Shown here piece after piece: positions 22,301 through 32,535 of a DNA stretch of 64,000 bases (position 1 is its first letter; each line of letters begins with the position of its first letter). The DNA is taken from contig NC_073693.1 in NCBI RefSeq assembly GCF_029784155.1, positions 281,559,456-281,623,455 on the forward strand, read 5' to 3'. The DNA comes from Uranotaenia lowii. Its lineage: Eukaryota > Arthropoda > Insecta > Diptera > Culicidae. The notes under the pieces are model-generated. The model did no database searches. It was not told where the DNA came from and saw only the letters and a list, made by a program, of their open reading frames with translations. The translations under genes and the position numbers were made by a program.

Positions 22301-24885
22301 TTTCAGTATTTTTCAAAGAGTTTTAAAACTTTTGAGAGTCTTAAAAGTCTTTAAAGTCTCAAGAGTCTTGAGAGTCTCATGAAAAAAAAGCATAAAAAGT
22401 CTCAAGAGTCTTTTTGAGACTCTCTAGAGTATCAAAAGTCTCAAGAGTCTCAAGAGTCTTTAGAGACTTAAGATTCTCATGATTCTGAAGGGTTTCTAGG
22501 GTAAAAAGATTCTCAATATTCTAGAGAGTCTCAAGAGTCTCAGAAGTCTCAAGATCTGAAGAGTCTGAAAAGTCTTCTCAAAAGACTCAAAAACTTCGAG
22601 AATCTCTCTAGGGTGACAAGAGTCTCAAGAGTCTGAACAGTTTCAAAAGTAACAAGGATCTTGAGAGTTTCAAGTGTCTTAAAAGTCTCAAGAGTCTCGA
22701 GAGTCTCGAGAAATTTAAGAATCTCTGAAGCTTTGAGAGTCTTTAGGGTCTAAAAAGTCTCAAGTGTCTCAAGAGTTTTAAGAGCCTCTAGGTATTTTGA
22801 AATTACAAGATTCTTCAGAGGGTTTAAAAACTCTTGAGAGTCTCAACAACCTTAAATAACTCAAGAGCCTTCAGAGTCTCAAGGATTTTATGAGGCTGAA
22901 GAGTATCAAGAGTCTCAAGAGTCTCAAGAGTCTCAAGAGTCTCAAGAGTCTAAAAAGTCTCAAGGATAACAAAAGGTTTAAGACTCTCTAGAGTATCAAA
23001 AGTCTCAAGAGCCTCGAGGGTCTTCAGAGACTTAAGAGTCTCATGAGACTTGAAAATTTTCAGAGTCTAAGGATTCTGAAGATTTTAAAGAATCTCAAGT
23101 GTCTCAAAAGTCTTCTCGAAAGACTCGAAAACTTTGAGAGTCTCTCTAGGGTAACAAGAGTCTCTAGAGTCTTAATAGGTTCAAAAGTAACAAGGATCTT
23201 GAGGGTCTCAAAGGTCTCAAAAGTCTCAAGAGTCTCAGGAATCTTGAGAAACTTAAGAATCTCTGAAGCTTTGAGAGTCTTTATAACCTCAAGAGTGTCT
23301 CAAAAGTCCTAAGAGTCTCTTGGGTCTTTAGAGTTTAAAGATTTTTCAGAGTATCTAAAAACTCTTGAAAATCTCTTAAGTCTTAAAAGTCTCAAGAGCA
23401 TTTAGAGTCTCAAGAATCTTAAAAGACTAAAGAGTATCAAGAGTCTAAGAGTCTTAAGAGTCTAAATAGTCTCAAGGATAAGAAAAGTTTTGAGATTTTC
23501 TAGAATATTAAATGTTTTAAGAGACTCGACAGTCTTAAGGGGCTGAGGGAAGCTGTAGGGTTTTTAGAGTCTAAGAATTCTCAGCATTCTTTAGAGTCTC
23601 AAAAATCTCAGGGATCTCAATCTCAGGAATCTGAAGAGCCTTCAATGTTTCAAAAGTGACAAGAATCTATAGAGTCTATAGCCTAAAGGTTCTCAAAAGT
23701 CTCAGATTCTCAAAGGCCTTGACACCTTCTAGAGTCTTGAGAGTCTCGAGAGACTCAAAAGTCTTTAGAATCTCGAGATTTTTAAAAATTGTAAAAGTCT
23801 TGAACACCTTATCAGTTTTAAGAGTTATAAAAAATAAATAGTTTCAAGGGTCTCAAGAGTCTCAAAAGTCTTCTTAAAAGTCTGAAAAATTCGAGAGTCT
23901 CTTTGGGGTAACAAGAGTCTCTAGAGTCTTAAAAGTTTCAAAAGTAGGAAGGATCTTCAGAGTCTCAAGGGTCTCAAAAGTCTCGAGAATCTCGAGAGTT
24001 TCAAGATTCATCAGAGAGTTCAAAAGCTCTTGAGAGTCCCGAAAGTCTCATAAGTCTTAAGAATCTCGAGGATCTTAAGAGGCTAGAGAGCACTCTCTAG
24101 AGTATCAAATGTCTCAAGAGTCTCAAGAGTCTTTAGAGATTTAAAAGTCTCATGATCCTTGAGAGTTTATAGGGTTTTAGGGTAAAAAGATTCTCAAGAT
24201 TCTAAAAAGTCTCAAGAGTCTATAAAGCCTGAAGGTTTCAAGAGTCTCAAAAGTCTTTTCAAAAGTCGCAAAAACTTCGAGAGTCTCTTTAGGGTAACAA
24301 GAGTCTAAAAAGTCTTCATAGTTAAAAGTATCAAGGATCTTGAGAGTCTCAAGGGTCTCAAAAGCCTCAAGAGTTTCGGGAGTCTTGAGAAACTTGAGAG
24401 TCTCTGAAAATTTCAGAGTCTTTAGTGTCTAAAGAGTCTTAAGTGTCTCAAAAGTCCTAAGAGTCTCTAGGGTCTGTAGAGTTTCAAGATTCTTCAGATA
24501 GTTTAAAAACTCTTGAGAGTCTCGAAGGTCTTCAAAATCTCTAAAGTCTTGAGAGCCTCAAAGGTTTTAAGAGGCTAAAGGGTATCGTGAGTGTAAAGTG
24601 TCTCAAGAGGCTTAAGAGAATCAAGGATAACAAAAGTTGTGAGACTCTCTAGAGTATTTAATGTTTCAAGATCCTCGAGAGTCTCAAGAGACTTAAGAGT
24701 TTCATGATCCTTGTGAGTCTAAAGGGATTTTAGAGTCTAAGATTCTCAAGAATCAAAAAATTCAAAAACTCAAGAATCTCATGACTCTTAAAAGGTTCTT
24801 AAGTCTAAAAAATCTTGATAGTCTTAAGGTCTGGAGAATTCCAAATATTGAAAGTCTTGAGAGTTGCTAGGTTTTTAAGAACTTC
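19338..24885. repeat. 9-bp satellite array GAGTCTCAA with higher-order units
   Basis: After a 60-bp purine-rich transition, ~4.8 kb of degenerate tandem nonamers 'gagtctcaagagtctcaa' follows, excluding a 684-bp transposon. A longer marker, 'agggtaacaagagtct' followed within ~35 bp by 'aaagtaacaaggatcttgag', recurs near 20461, 20812, 21912, 22108, 22609, 23147, 23905 and 24289, showing block duplication of several hundred bases. Nine is divisible by three, so frames stay open with VSR- or ETL-like repeats; I do not call them coding. The array fades out at about 24885. Confidence 0.95.
21044..21727. mobile_element. 684-bp non-autonomous hAT element
   Basis: The termini are CAGTGATTGAA and its inverse TTCAATCACTG. 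They are flanked by a perfect 8-bp target duplication, ctcaaaag at 21036-21043 and 21728-21735. CAGTG-type ends with 8-bp duplications are the hallmark of the hAT superfamily. The interior is unrelated to the host satellite and more GC-rich. Two overlapping minus-strand frames (85 and 112 codons) show no transposase motifs, so it depends on a partner element. The intact ends and exact duplication indicate a fairly recent insertion. Confidence 0.92.
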
Positions 24886-24997
24886 GAAATCTTTTTTGAA
24901 TCGAAAAGTTCCATGTTAAAATTTGAAAAATGTAATCGTATTTCAATACTACCAACTTAATAGATTCTAACTACAATACTTTTTTCTCTCATTTCAG
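24886..24997 (+). promoter_or_regulatory. Intron 3' end with branch point and acceptor (predicted)
   Basis: Upstream of the candidate exon are 'gattctaact' (CTAAC branch-point consensus, A at about 24970) and an 18-nt pyrimidine-rich stretch 'cttttttctctcatttcag'. Branch A to AG is about 27 nt, a normal distance. Seen in sequence; use in splicing is inferred. Confidence 0.4.
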
Positions 24998-25023
24998 GTT
25001 CGTTAAACTGTTCAAACAATCAG
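24998..25023 (+). CDS. Candidate 26-nt microexon
   Basis: A 26-base segment sits exactly between a strong acceptor (ttttttctctcatttcag) and a good donor (CAG|gtaaaat). Two of three frames are open: one reads FVKLFKQS with single split bases at both ends, the other SLNCSNNQ; the third has TAA. I do not recognise the protein. Context is a long repeat-filled interval on both sides, as expected for a small exon in a very large intron. It may instead be a 5' UTR exon or a chance match of splice consensus. Without a transcript the call stays tentative. Confidence 0.35.
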
Positions 25024-25860
25024 GTAAAATTTCAATTTTGAAGGTACATATCTCTGGCTTATGACCATTAAGTTTAACGTGCAGCAAAAAACGCCTACGG
25101 TGTTATGCAAATCCAAAGACCGATGCAAATTTCACGAACAAGCCTCCCGGATTGATTCTTACCGCCTATCGTCTTTCAACGGAAAATTTATTCAACGGCA
25201 CAGCCCTCCTGAGTAAATTTTGTAAAACTATCCAAGGAAAAGACTCCTCCTACTCCCTACTTCTAAAACTCACGGTCTCGACTTCCAGTCAACCATATCT
25301 GGACCATGGCTAGTTGCTTGGTTAGAATCAAAACTGCGCCAAAACTATAAATCCTGGGGACACAAATGAACTTTCAATTAGTTTTATCGCTCGCCTCCCG
25401 GGGTTGCGTTGAAGGAATAAAATATTATTGAGGTGGGGCCTCGAAAGGGGTTTTCCTCTAGCCGAGACTTGTGCGATATTTGCAAATAGTTGATACACCT
25501 TTTTAGTAACAAGAAAAGCAAAAAAAACTAGAGGGTGGGTCCCATGCCAAGAAAAGCGGTCAACAAATGTGAGCAACTAAATATAACTACCGATATCGTA
25601 GAAGAATTGTTTATCAGGATCGGCCCCGTTACAATTTATTGCCTCAAGAAGCCGGTCGTGATTTATGGATTGCAGGTTAATTGAATTGTACGGCAAGGTT
25701 CGTTAATCTCAATTAGAGCTCTGGACCTGTTGTGAGGTGAATGGTTGATGAGGAGTTCCTACTGTTTTAAATTCATGCATGACATTTAAATTTTTTGTTG
25801 CTGATTCAATGATATTTCGAACTATTCCTATAATAACAAAAAAGGAAAAAATCAAAGATT
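25024..25860. other. Unique intermediate-complexity DNA
   Basis: Following the microexon donor, the sequence is non-repetitive with GC-richer words (for example 25080-25460). An 82-codon minus-strand frame at 25328-25576 has no recognised motif. Function unknown; could be intronic regulatory sequence. Confidence 0.35.
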
Positions 25861-25861
25861 A

Positions 25862-26200
25862 TTAGAAGTGCCAACATTTTTCCCACCTTTTTTCATTTTT
25901 TTTTTCACAAACGAAAAAGAAAACAAAAATTTCAATAGTAAAAAAAAATCGAAACCAACCAGTACTGAAAGAAACGCCGTTCATTATTTTAAATTTTACT
26001 TTTATTGAATATTGATCACCGTACTTCCTGCCACTGTTGGGCCGACTTGCCAATCTTGCAGCTCCATTCAGATGCAAATTATTGTTGCGGTTCACGTTGT
26101 TATTTTCCCAGTTTCCGTCAGCCTGATTTCTCGTGCCCCAAAGTCGATTGAAAACATTTTCAATCCCTTGCTGGGGGATTACCATACACTTGTTGTTCAT
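25862..26200 (-). CDS. Candidate coding exon, hypothetical protein start
   Basis: A minus-strand frame of 112 codons begins at ATG 26198-26200 in the context 'cgacaATGaac', close to the insect start consensus. The first ~70 residues look protein-like, with asparagine runs (WENNNVNRNNN) common in insect proteins and a mixed, non-A/T third codon position. After that the frame runs into T/A tracts giving FFFTIEIFVFFF, which looks like non-coding sequence, so any real exon probably ends earlier, for instance at a GT in 'aaaagtaaaat' near 25990. I recognise no domain. It could be chance. Confidence 0.25.
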   Translation of the reverse strand: MNNKCMVIPQQGIENVFNRLWGTRNQADGNWENNNVNRNNNLHLNGAARLASRPNSGRKYGDQYSIKVKFKIMNGVSFSTGWFRFFFTIEIFVFFFVCEKKNEKRWEKCWHF

Positions 26201-27536
26201 TGTCGATCGATCGATTTAGGATAATTTGAACAGTGGGTCCAGAGAATTTTTCCAGATATTTTTTCGAAATCTTAAAATTTTAGGTTTTAAATTTAACAGT
26301 ATCGAATCTTAAGAACAGGAAAAAAAATTTCACGAAATTGGAAAAATTTACAATCACATAAGATACTTTTCTGTGTTGAATAAGTAAGGAGAGTCACACT
26401 GTTAGGAGCATTTTCTGCAGAAATAGTGATGATTTTTTATGAACATCCTTTTTCCCCCACACACTTTCGACGATATTCTACTCATTCTTCTCTCAGTCTC
26501 AAAACAGGTAGAATCCTCACGCGGCGGCCGAGTATCTCTATTTTCAGCTTTATTATGATAATTGTAATGATGATGGATATCTATGCTAATTCGGGGCCTC
26601 GTTTTCGGATTTCCGAAAGAGAAAATAAAAATCGTGGAACGGATTTGTTCTTTCACCCCCTTTTGAGGGAGGAAACAGAGTAACAGGAATGTTAATTTAT
26701 GCTTAAACCGGTTGGCGGAAATTTCTGTGGAAGAGTGCGAATAAGTGAGTTTTAATGAGCATAAAATGGCACCTCCAGTTTCAAGCTGGTGCCAATCAGC
26801 GAAGGCATGAATGAACGAAAAATTTGCGAATTTGCTCAATTTCAAGTTTTTTAAGCGATTCATTTAAAAAAAATTGGCTCTTTAAATTATACATTTTTAG
26901 ACGATTTCTTTGAAAGCCATAAAAATATTCAATATTTAAATTTCTTAATCGTGCTTTTTCTGCTTTTGAAACAAACCAGTGGGATTTTTATATATAAATT
27001 TTGCTATTTCTTTCTTTAAAACAAACCAGTGGGCTAATATACTTCGCCTTTTGCCTTATAAATCTGTGAATTTTCCAAATATTTGAAAGAAACAAAAGAA
27101 CGCCAATGAAAAATTTTTAGCCTGTAAAGATTTTCAAGGACCATTCTACAAGTTCTCTTGTTTTCAAAACATTTTTAACTTTGATCTCGTGCCTTACAAT
27201 GCAAATCTCTTATAAAGTTTTATTTTTGAAATTTCAAAATATCAATTTGCCAATAACCAGTTTACAGTTTTTGCTCAAGCTGCAAAACTACTGGTCCGAT
27301 TTTCAAAAATAAAGCTAGTATGTTTTTGTTAAATTTGTATAATTTTAATGGTGTCGAAAAATTTTAAGTAAATTCAAAATTGTTGGATGAAAGTTGTAGT
27401 TCTGAACAAAGTCTGAAACTTGCGTAAAAAATTTCTGCTGAAGTTTTTTGTATCGTGAACTGCATTTAAGGGTCAGTTAAGATGCACATTAACGCTGGAT
27501 AACAGATTTTCGCTTCATTTAGACTAAGGATGTCAG
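26201..27536. other. AT-rich DNA with a small unique island
   Basis: 26400-26870 is less AT-rich; its opposed frames (26402-26863 minus, 26426-26683 plus) lack motifs. A 15-bp direct repeat 'aaacaaaccagtggg' occurs at about 26970 and 27020. Nothing else recognised. Confidence 0.4.
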
Positions 27537-27830
27537 AATTTTTTTAGTACGTAACAGAGCCGGGCAGATCCCGGCAATTTCAAAATAAAAACTTGTATAA
27601 AATTTGTTTTCAAAATTGACGACCGAAAATTCGGGTAAAATCCGGGCAAATTTAGTCGAAACCCAGAAATTAATCAACAAAAATCAAGAAAAAAATTAAA
27701 AAAAAAATTTATCAAAATTCATTGACAGATTTTAAATTGTATTTTAGGCCTTCTCTGTTTATTTTTGTAAAACTTATTAAAAAAAATTTTCGTTTTAGAC
27801 ACATAAAAATAATCTTTATGGAAAGTTTAG
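27537..27830. mobile_element. TTGCCAGA-family MITE, copy 2 (right end lost)
   Basis: The left end TA|AGGATGTCAGA leads into 'tttttttagtacgtaacaga', then 'gccgggcagatcccgg' and 'ttttaaattgtattttaggc', in the same order as copy 1. Similarity fades near 27830 and no right terminus is found, so it is truncated or decayed. Confidence 0.65.
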
Positions 27831-29690
27831 ATGCGAGATTCTGACGAAAGAGCTATGTTCTTATAATAGAGTGCAACACAAAAGGAACAAGCGAATTATT
27901 CTTGAACGATTTCCAAACATTTCGAAATTCACATCTTTACAAAAGTAATAAAAACCCAAAAAATATACAATGAATAAGAAAAAAGATTCCTTACATTATT
28001 TTCTTACTTCTAATTATCACACAAACTCAATAAGTAATAAATTAAACTGATAAAAAAACAAAACGTCTAGAAAAAATCACAATGAAAGTTTCAAATCAAT
28101 GCTATTTTCGGTAAGCTTTTTATAAAATTTTCAAAATGATGTTTCTTATTCTGAACTAGAAATTTGCTTCAAAATTACTTCTAAGCAGTCTTGTTTTAAA
28201 ATTTGAAATAAATATTCCCAAAACACATTCCCAAATGTCCGATCAGGTAAAAAATTTACCATGGATAATTGTTAGGGAAACAATAATTACTGTTATTTAG
28301 TATTCATCTAAATTCACATTTATTTTCTTCATTTTCAAATGATTGATGGATTGATTGAAAAATTACGTTTTTTTGAGTTTTGAATTTGATAAAAAAATCG
28401 CGTTTGGAAATGTGGATTTTTAATTACGAAAAAATTATTGGTTTATCTTTTCTGAACACAAAAAATTCACAATTGAAAAATATAGACAAACTTGACAATT
28501 TTTCCTTAAAATTTAAATAGTTTGACCTTAAAATTCGGTAAATTCACTTTTTTTTTATTTTTATTTTATTAGAGACGTTTTAACAGGTAAATTCACTTGA
28601 AATTGAAAAATACTATACTATGAAATTTTGTTAATTCACTTGAAAATTTAAAAAGAAATGAAGATTCAAAAACCAAAGCCATTAAAGATCTTTGTTTTCA
28701 ATAAAAACGTCTTACCATTATAAAAACTTATTTATAGAATTTAATTGACAACTTGAGGAGCATTTTGGTGCTTATGTTTTAATTATTGATTTGTTAGACT
28801 TTAGCGTCTAAAATTCGAATCTTTTGTCTAATTTGGACTACCACATTAAGTTTCGGTGAAATGGAGTTTAAAAATGTGTCAGTTTTAAGTAAAATTATTC
28901 ATTGATAACTGATTAACTATCAAACCTACATTTAAGAAACAATCCGATTCTTATTTTGTTTATTAAACCTCATTCAATTCAAAATAATATTTTGATTATG
29001 ATGATGCATGATCTAAAATATTAACTTTAGTTTCATTTTGCTGTTCAAAATCAAATTTTGATACTCTTATGATCCCTTGCCTCGCTATCGCCTTAAAGCC
29101 AACAAAAAAATGCTAAAATTTGGGTTTAGATACCTTATATTGATAGTAATTTGCTATCGTTTCAGGCATCCAAGTCTGCACTTAAAAACCGTAGAAAAAA
29201 CGAATTTCGAGCACATTAAACCATCTCGATTAAAAAATACAGCAAAAAATTTAAACAAATGATTTTACATGAGAGCCACTTTTCTTTAAAATTTTGTAGT
29301 TGACTTTATGGACAACAAATCATCTCGTTATGTCGAGACTATCAGGTACAGACTAAATTGAATTTATGTCGATTCTATGTAAGAGCCTCTTTTCCCTCAG
29401 ATTGGTGTAGCTGGAAATTTCATTGTTATAATGAAAATGCTAGGCTAAAACAATCAGTTAAGTATCAATTTTTATATGACTCGTTTTCAAATGATTAAGA
29501 AACGAAAACAGCCTCCATTGTTATGTTTATGAATAAGTTTTATATAATATTTCATATTTTTGTTCTCATAAAAAATAAACACAACTAATCAATTGACAAA
29601 ATTGACTTCCTGAATCCAAAAGATTCGCCGTTAAATTTCTTCAATACGATGAAAATCTCCCACAGCAACTAAAACTCTGATCAATCAGGC
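27831..29690. other. AT-rich DNA, nothing recognised
   Basis: Low-complexity A/T-rich sequence with several 'aaattcac'-type words at 28540-28650. No gene, long repeat or terminal inverted repeat was seen. Confidence 0.5.
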
Positions 29691-30640
29691 TTTCCGGTGC
29701 CAAGAATAGCGCTAAATCCCTCACACATTTTGGTCCCCTCGCTGCCACACGAATCAACTTCCTGTCTCAGAGAGTTTTTTTTTCATTTTGGTCCATTTGG
29801 CTTCGGCCAGGCGCCCAAATTGATGCATATCGTAATGTGGTATCATCTCCCTGGAACGAAATACACACGGCTGAACGTCTTCACTCTCGTTTCACTCAAC
29901 TCGAAGCTGCCGCAGATGGATCAAGTCGGTTTTCCAAGATGATGATGATGGTGATATTGATGTTGTTATTATGAAATTCGAAGTGGAAACAAGAAAAACA
30001 GATTATCCTTCGATTGATTTTGCATTTCACGTGGCTGCAGTTTGGCTTCATCCCATGTCAATTTTTTTCCAACGAGAAAGATGCCATTCGAAACGTCTCC
30101 GTCTTCGTCGGATGACCTCTTGCGCCACCCTTGAAGTCGTTTTGAGGATGCTAGGAGCTGTTTAAACGAGGAGACGAAAGGAAAAACAGATATACGACTC
30201 AATTGGAGGTCGTGACGTCTTCTTGCGGCAATCGATCCAATCCAATCCATCTCCTCGATCGATTCGATGCAAGTGCGTGTTCTTCAATCCTTACAGCACT
30301 TTGAACAATGGGCAATTCGACAAGTCTCAACAACTTTGTAAATCAGACCAAAGCTCAATCGAAACCCTCATTTCACCCACTATTCCACCCGGTTGGAAAT
30401 TGGCAATTTATTGTAATTCGTATTTAAATCGTTCGTAACGATATACAATTTGTAGCGAAAAAAGTCGGTGGTCAACGCCACTTTATTCGAAGACATTGCC
30501 GGTTGCCGATAGTCGAGACTGATGTTGTTGCCTCGCGATCTCGATACCATCTGGGCCAAATTGGCCCTCATTCGATACGAGGAGAGGTCAGTTAATAAAC
30601 AAGCGGAAATGAGGGCAAAAAATACCAGGTAGCAGCGTAA
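29690..30640. promoter_or_regulatory. Unique GC-richer island; possible regulatory DNA
   Basis: Complexity rises over ~950 bp. Several short frames overlap on both strands (29697-29942 plus, 29969-30250 minus, 30223-30438 plus), none with a recognised domain. A 'gatgatgatgatgg' run lies at 29937-29955. The character resembles the islands at 8.2, 15.6 and 46.5 kb. Enhancer or non-coding exon are both possible. Confidence 0.25.
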
Positions 30641-30841
30641 TTTGAAGGTGCCACTACTAGGGCAGTTTTACTTTTTAAGCTTGGCGTCTTTGTTTCGATA
30701 TTTTTTTTAAACTTATATTGGATACAGGAAAATTTTACTGTGAAGATAAAAAAAAATATGATTTTTTACACAAAAATATTCACTATACAAATGTGAAACA
30801 TAAAATAAAATAACATAGCATACCACATGTATTTAACATTA

Positions 30842-31000
30842 GATTGCCAGAAGTTTTTCAACACGTATCCAGGCAGGACGAATACAGGCAATTTTATATG
30901 AAAATTTGGCAAAATCCGGGCATTTGATATCAAAATTCTCGACCAAAAATACGGGCAATATCCGAGCAAACTCGGTCAAAACCCAGGAATAACTCTACAG
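30842..31000. mobile_element. TTGCCAGA-family MITE, copy 3 (truncated)
   Basis: Starts TA|GATTGCCAGAAGTTTTTCA and keeps the block order to 'cggtcaaaacccaggaat', then stops close to the start of the ACATT microsatellite. Only about the left 160 bp remain. Confidence 0.7.
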
Positions 31001-31026
31001 AACTCTAGGAAAGATATATGAAAAAC

Positions 31027-31150
31027 ATTACATTACATTACATTATATTACGTTACATTACTTTACATTACCTGACATTACTTTACATTACATTACGATT
31101 TCATCGCATTATATCACAATACATTACATAACATGATATTACATTTCTCT
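31027..31150. repeat. ACATT pentanucleotide microsatellite
   Basis: Tandem 'acattacattacatta' with interspersed variants (ttacgttacattac, acctgacatt). Purest at 31027-31045 and decaying rightwards. Confidence 0.9.
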
Positions 31151-32048
31151 ACTCTATTGCTAGCCCAAGACTTTCCACCGCATCTTTTCACCTTTTGTTC
31201 ATAGTTTGGTTAATTTTACATAGAAGTTTATTTGACGTGATTTGTCAAATTTAACATCTTTCATATAATTTTAACAAAAAAAATTCTTGGCGATTTTCCA
31301 GTAGGAAAAATCTCTAGGGATACCAGACTATCTTTGCTATTTGAAACCGGAATGCCTTACGAAGATAAAATATGCTAGAAAAATATGTTAAACAGAGCAA
31401 TACAATAATGCTGTTATTTTTACAAGTTTTAAGAATTTATATAATATATTGAGTCAAGGAACTTTGTATGAAAAACTCTACAAAATGTGACTTGAATATC
31501 TTTTTTTATACATTAAAATGTTTTCCATTATAATAAAAATATTTATTCTAATATATTCATCGTAAAAGTAGGGGAGATAAAAACTTAACGTGCACCCGGG
31601 GTGAACAGGGCACCCCTCGTTTCTAAAGAAATATGTATTTTTCTGTTAAAGTTTCAAGAGGAACAGATTTTTAGTTCCTATAGTATAATTTTTCAGTTAA
31701 AAAAAAGAAACCTCCTTATCAGGGCCGAAGGAAAAGCTGACTCATGGAGGGGGTTTTGGTGACCTATTTTTTTTATAACATTTTTGCTCAAACAATTCGT
31801 AATTTAAAAATATTAAAAATACTTATTATTTTAAAATACTCTTTGATTATTCATTTCATAGTTCGTTATTCTAGATAAGTTGAAACAAGTTTTTGGCGTT
31901 AAATAGAAACTTTTGAAAAAACATCCTAAAATCTTTCAAATGATGATTAGGATTTGAATAAATAATCCTTTAGTACCAAAATATGATACTTACTTTCATC
32001 GATGGTTGAAATCTTAAGTTTGCATCAAAATCTGGTGAAATTAACTTA
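31151..32048. other. AT-rich intervening DNA
   Basis: No gene seen. At 31570-31620 is 'aggggagataaaaactta' followed by 'acccggggtgaacagggcac', which looks like the edge of a dispersed repeat, but no partner end was found. Confidence 0.4.
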
Positions 32049-32535
32049 AGATTGCCAGAAGTTCTTCCGCACGCATCTGGGCCGGACAAATCCGGGCTAT
32101 TTTATTTGAAACCTGGCCAAATTCGGAAATTCTATTTCCAAATTTTCAAACCAAAATCTGGTCAACATTCGTGAAAATTTGACGAAATGTGACAGAAATC
32201 CGAAAACTATTTAACAAAAATCAAGTGAAAAAAACTCGAATAATTCTTTTTTTTTTCGTCGAAAAACATAACCAGGTTTTGTTGAATCGTATTTCAGTCC
32301 CCTAAAAAATCGTTCATATTTATCTTAATAAATCAAGCTCGTAAAATTTTAGTTTTGGACAAAGAAATTGAAAATTATAATAATGCAATTATTGTTTTTT
32401 TTAATTTTCCAATAAATTGTTAATGAATCTGGACAAAAACAGGTTTTTATTAACACAATTTGGGCGGCCGAACCATTCCCTTTTTTTATAAAGTTTCCAG
32501 GCAAGTCCGCGTAAAACCGGGTGATCTGGCGAGCT
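32049..32535. mobile_element. TTGCCAGA-family MITE, copy 4
   Basis: Complete ends TA|AGATTGCCAGA and TCTGGCGAGCT|TA, with 'gggccggacaaatccgggc' near the left and 'aaaaccgggtgatctgg' at the right. 487 bp, same orientation as copy 1. A little longer than the other copies because of A/T-rich centre sequence. Confidence 0.85.

Noticed and set aside
19401..23841. Open frames with VSRVSRV or ETLETFE repeats
   Set aside because: A 9-bp unit is divisible by three and lacks stops in most frames. This is satellite sequence, not a repetitive structural protein.
18637..24885. CRISPR-like appearance of regularly repeated short units
   Set aside because: There are no unique spacers of constant length and no cas genes; units are directly adjacent and degenerate, and the genome is eukaryotic.
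26402..26863. 153-codon minus-strand frame
   Set aside because: No domain, overlapping plus-strand frame of similar quality, and residue composition typical of translated A/T-rich DNA.
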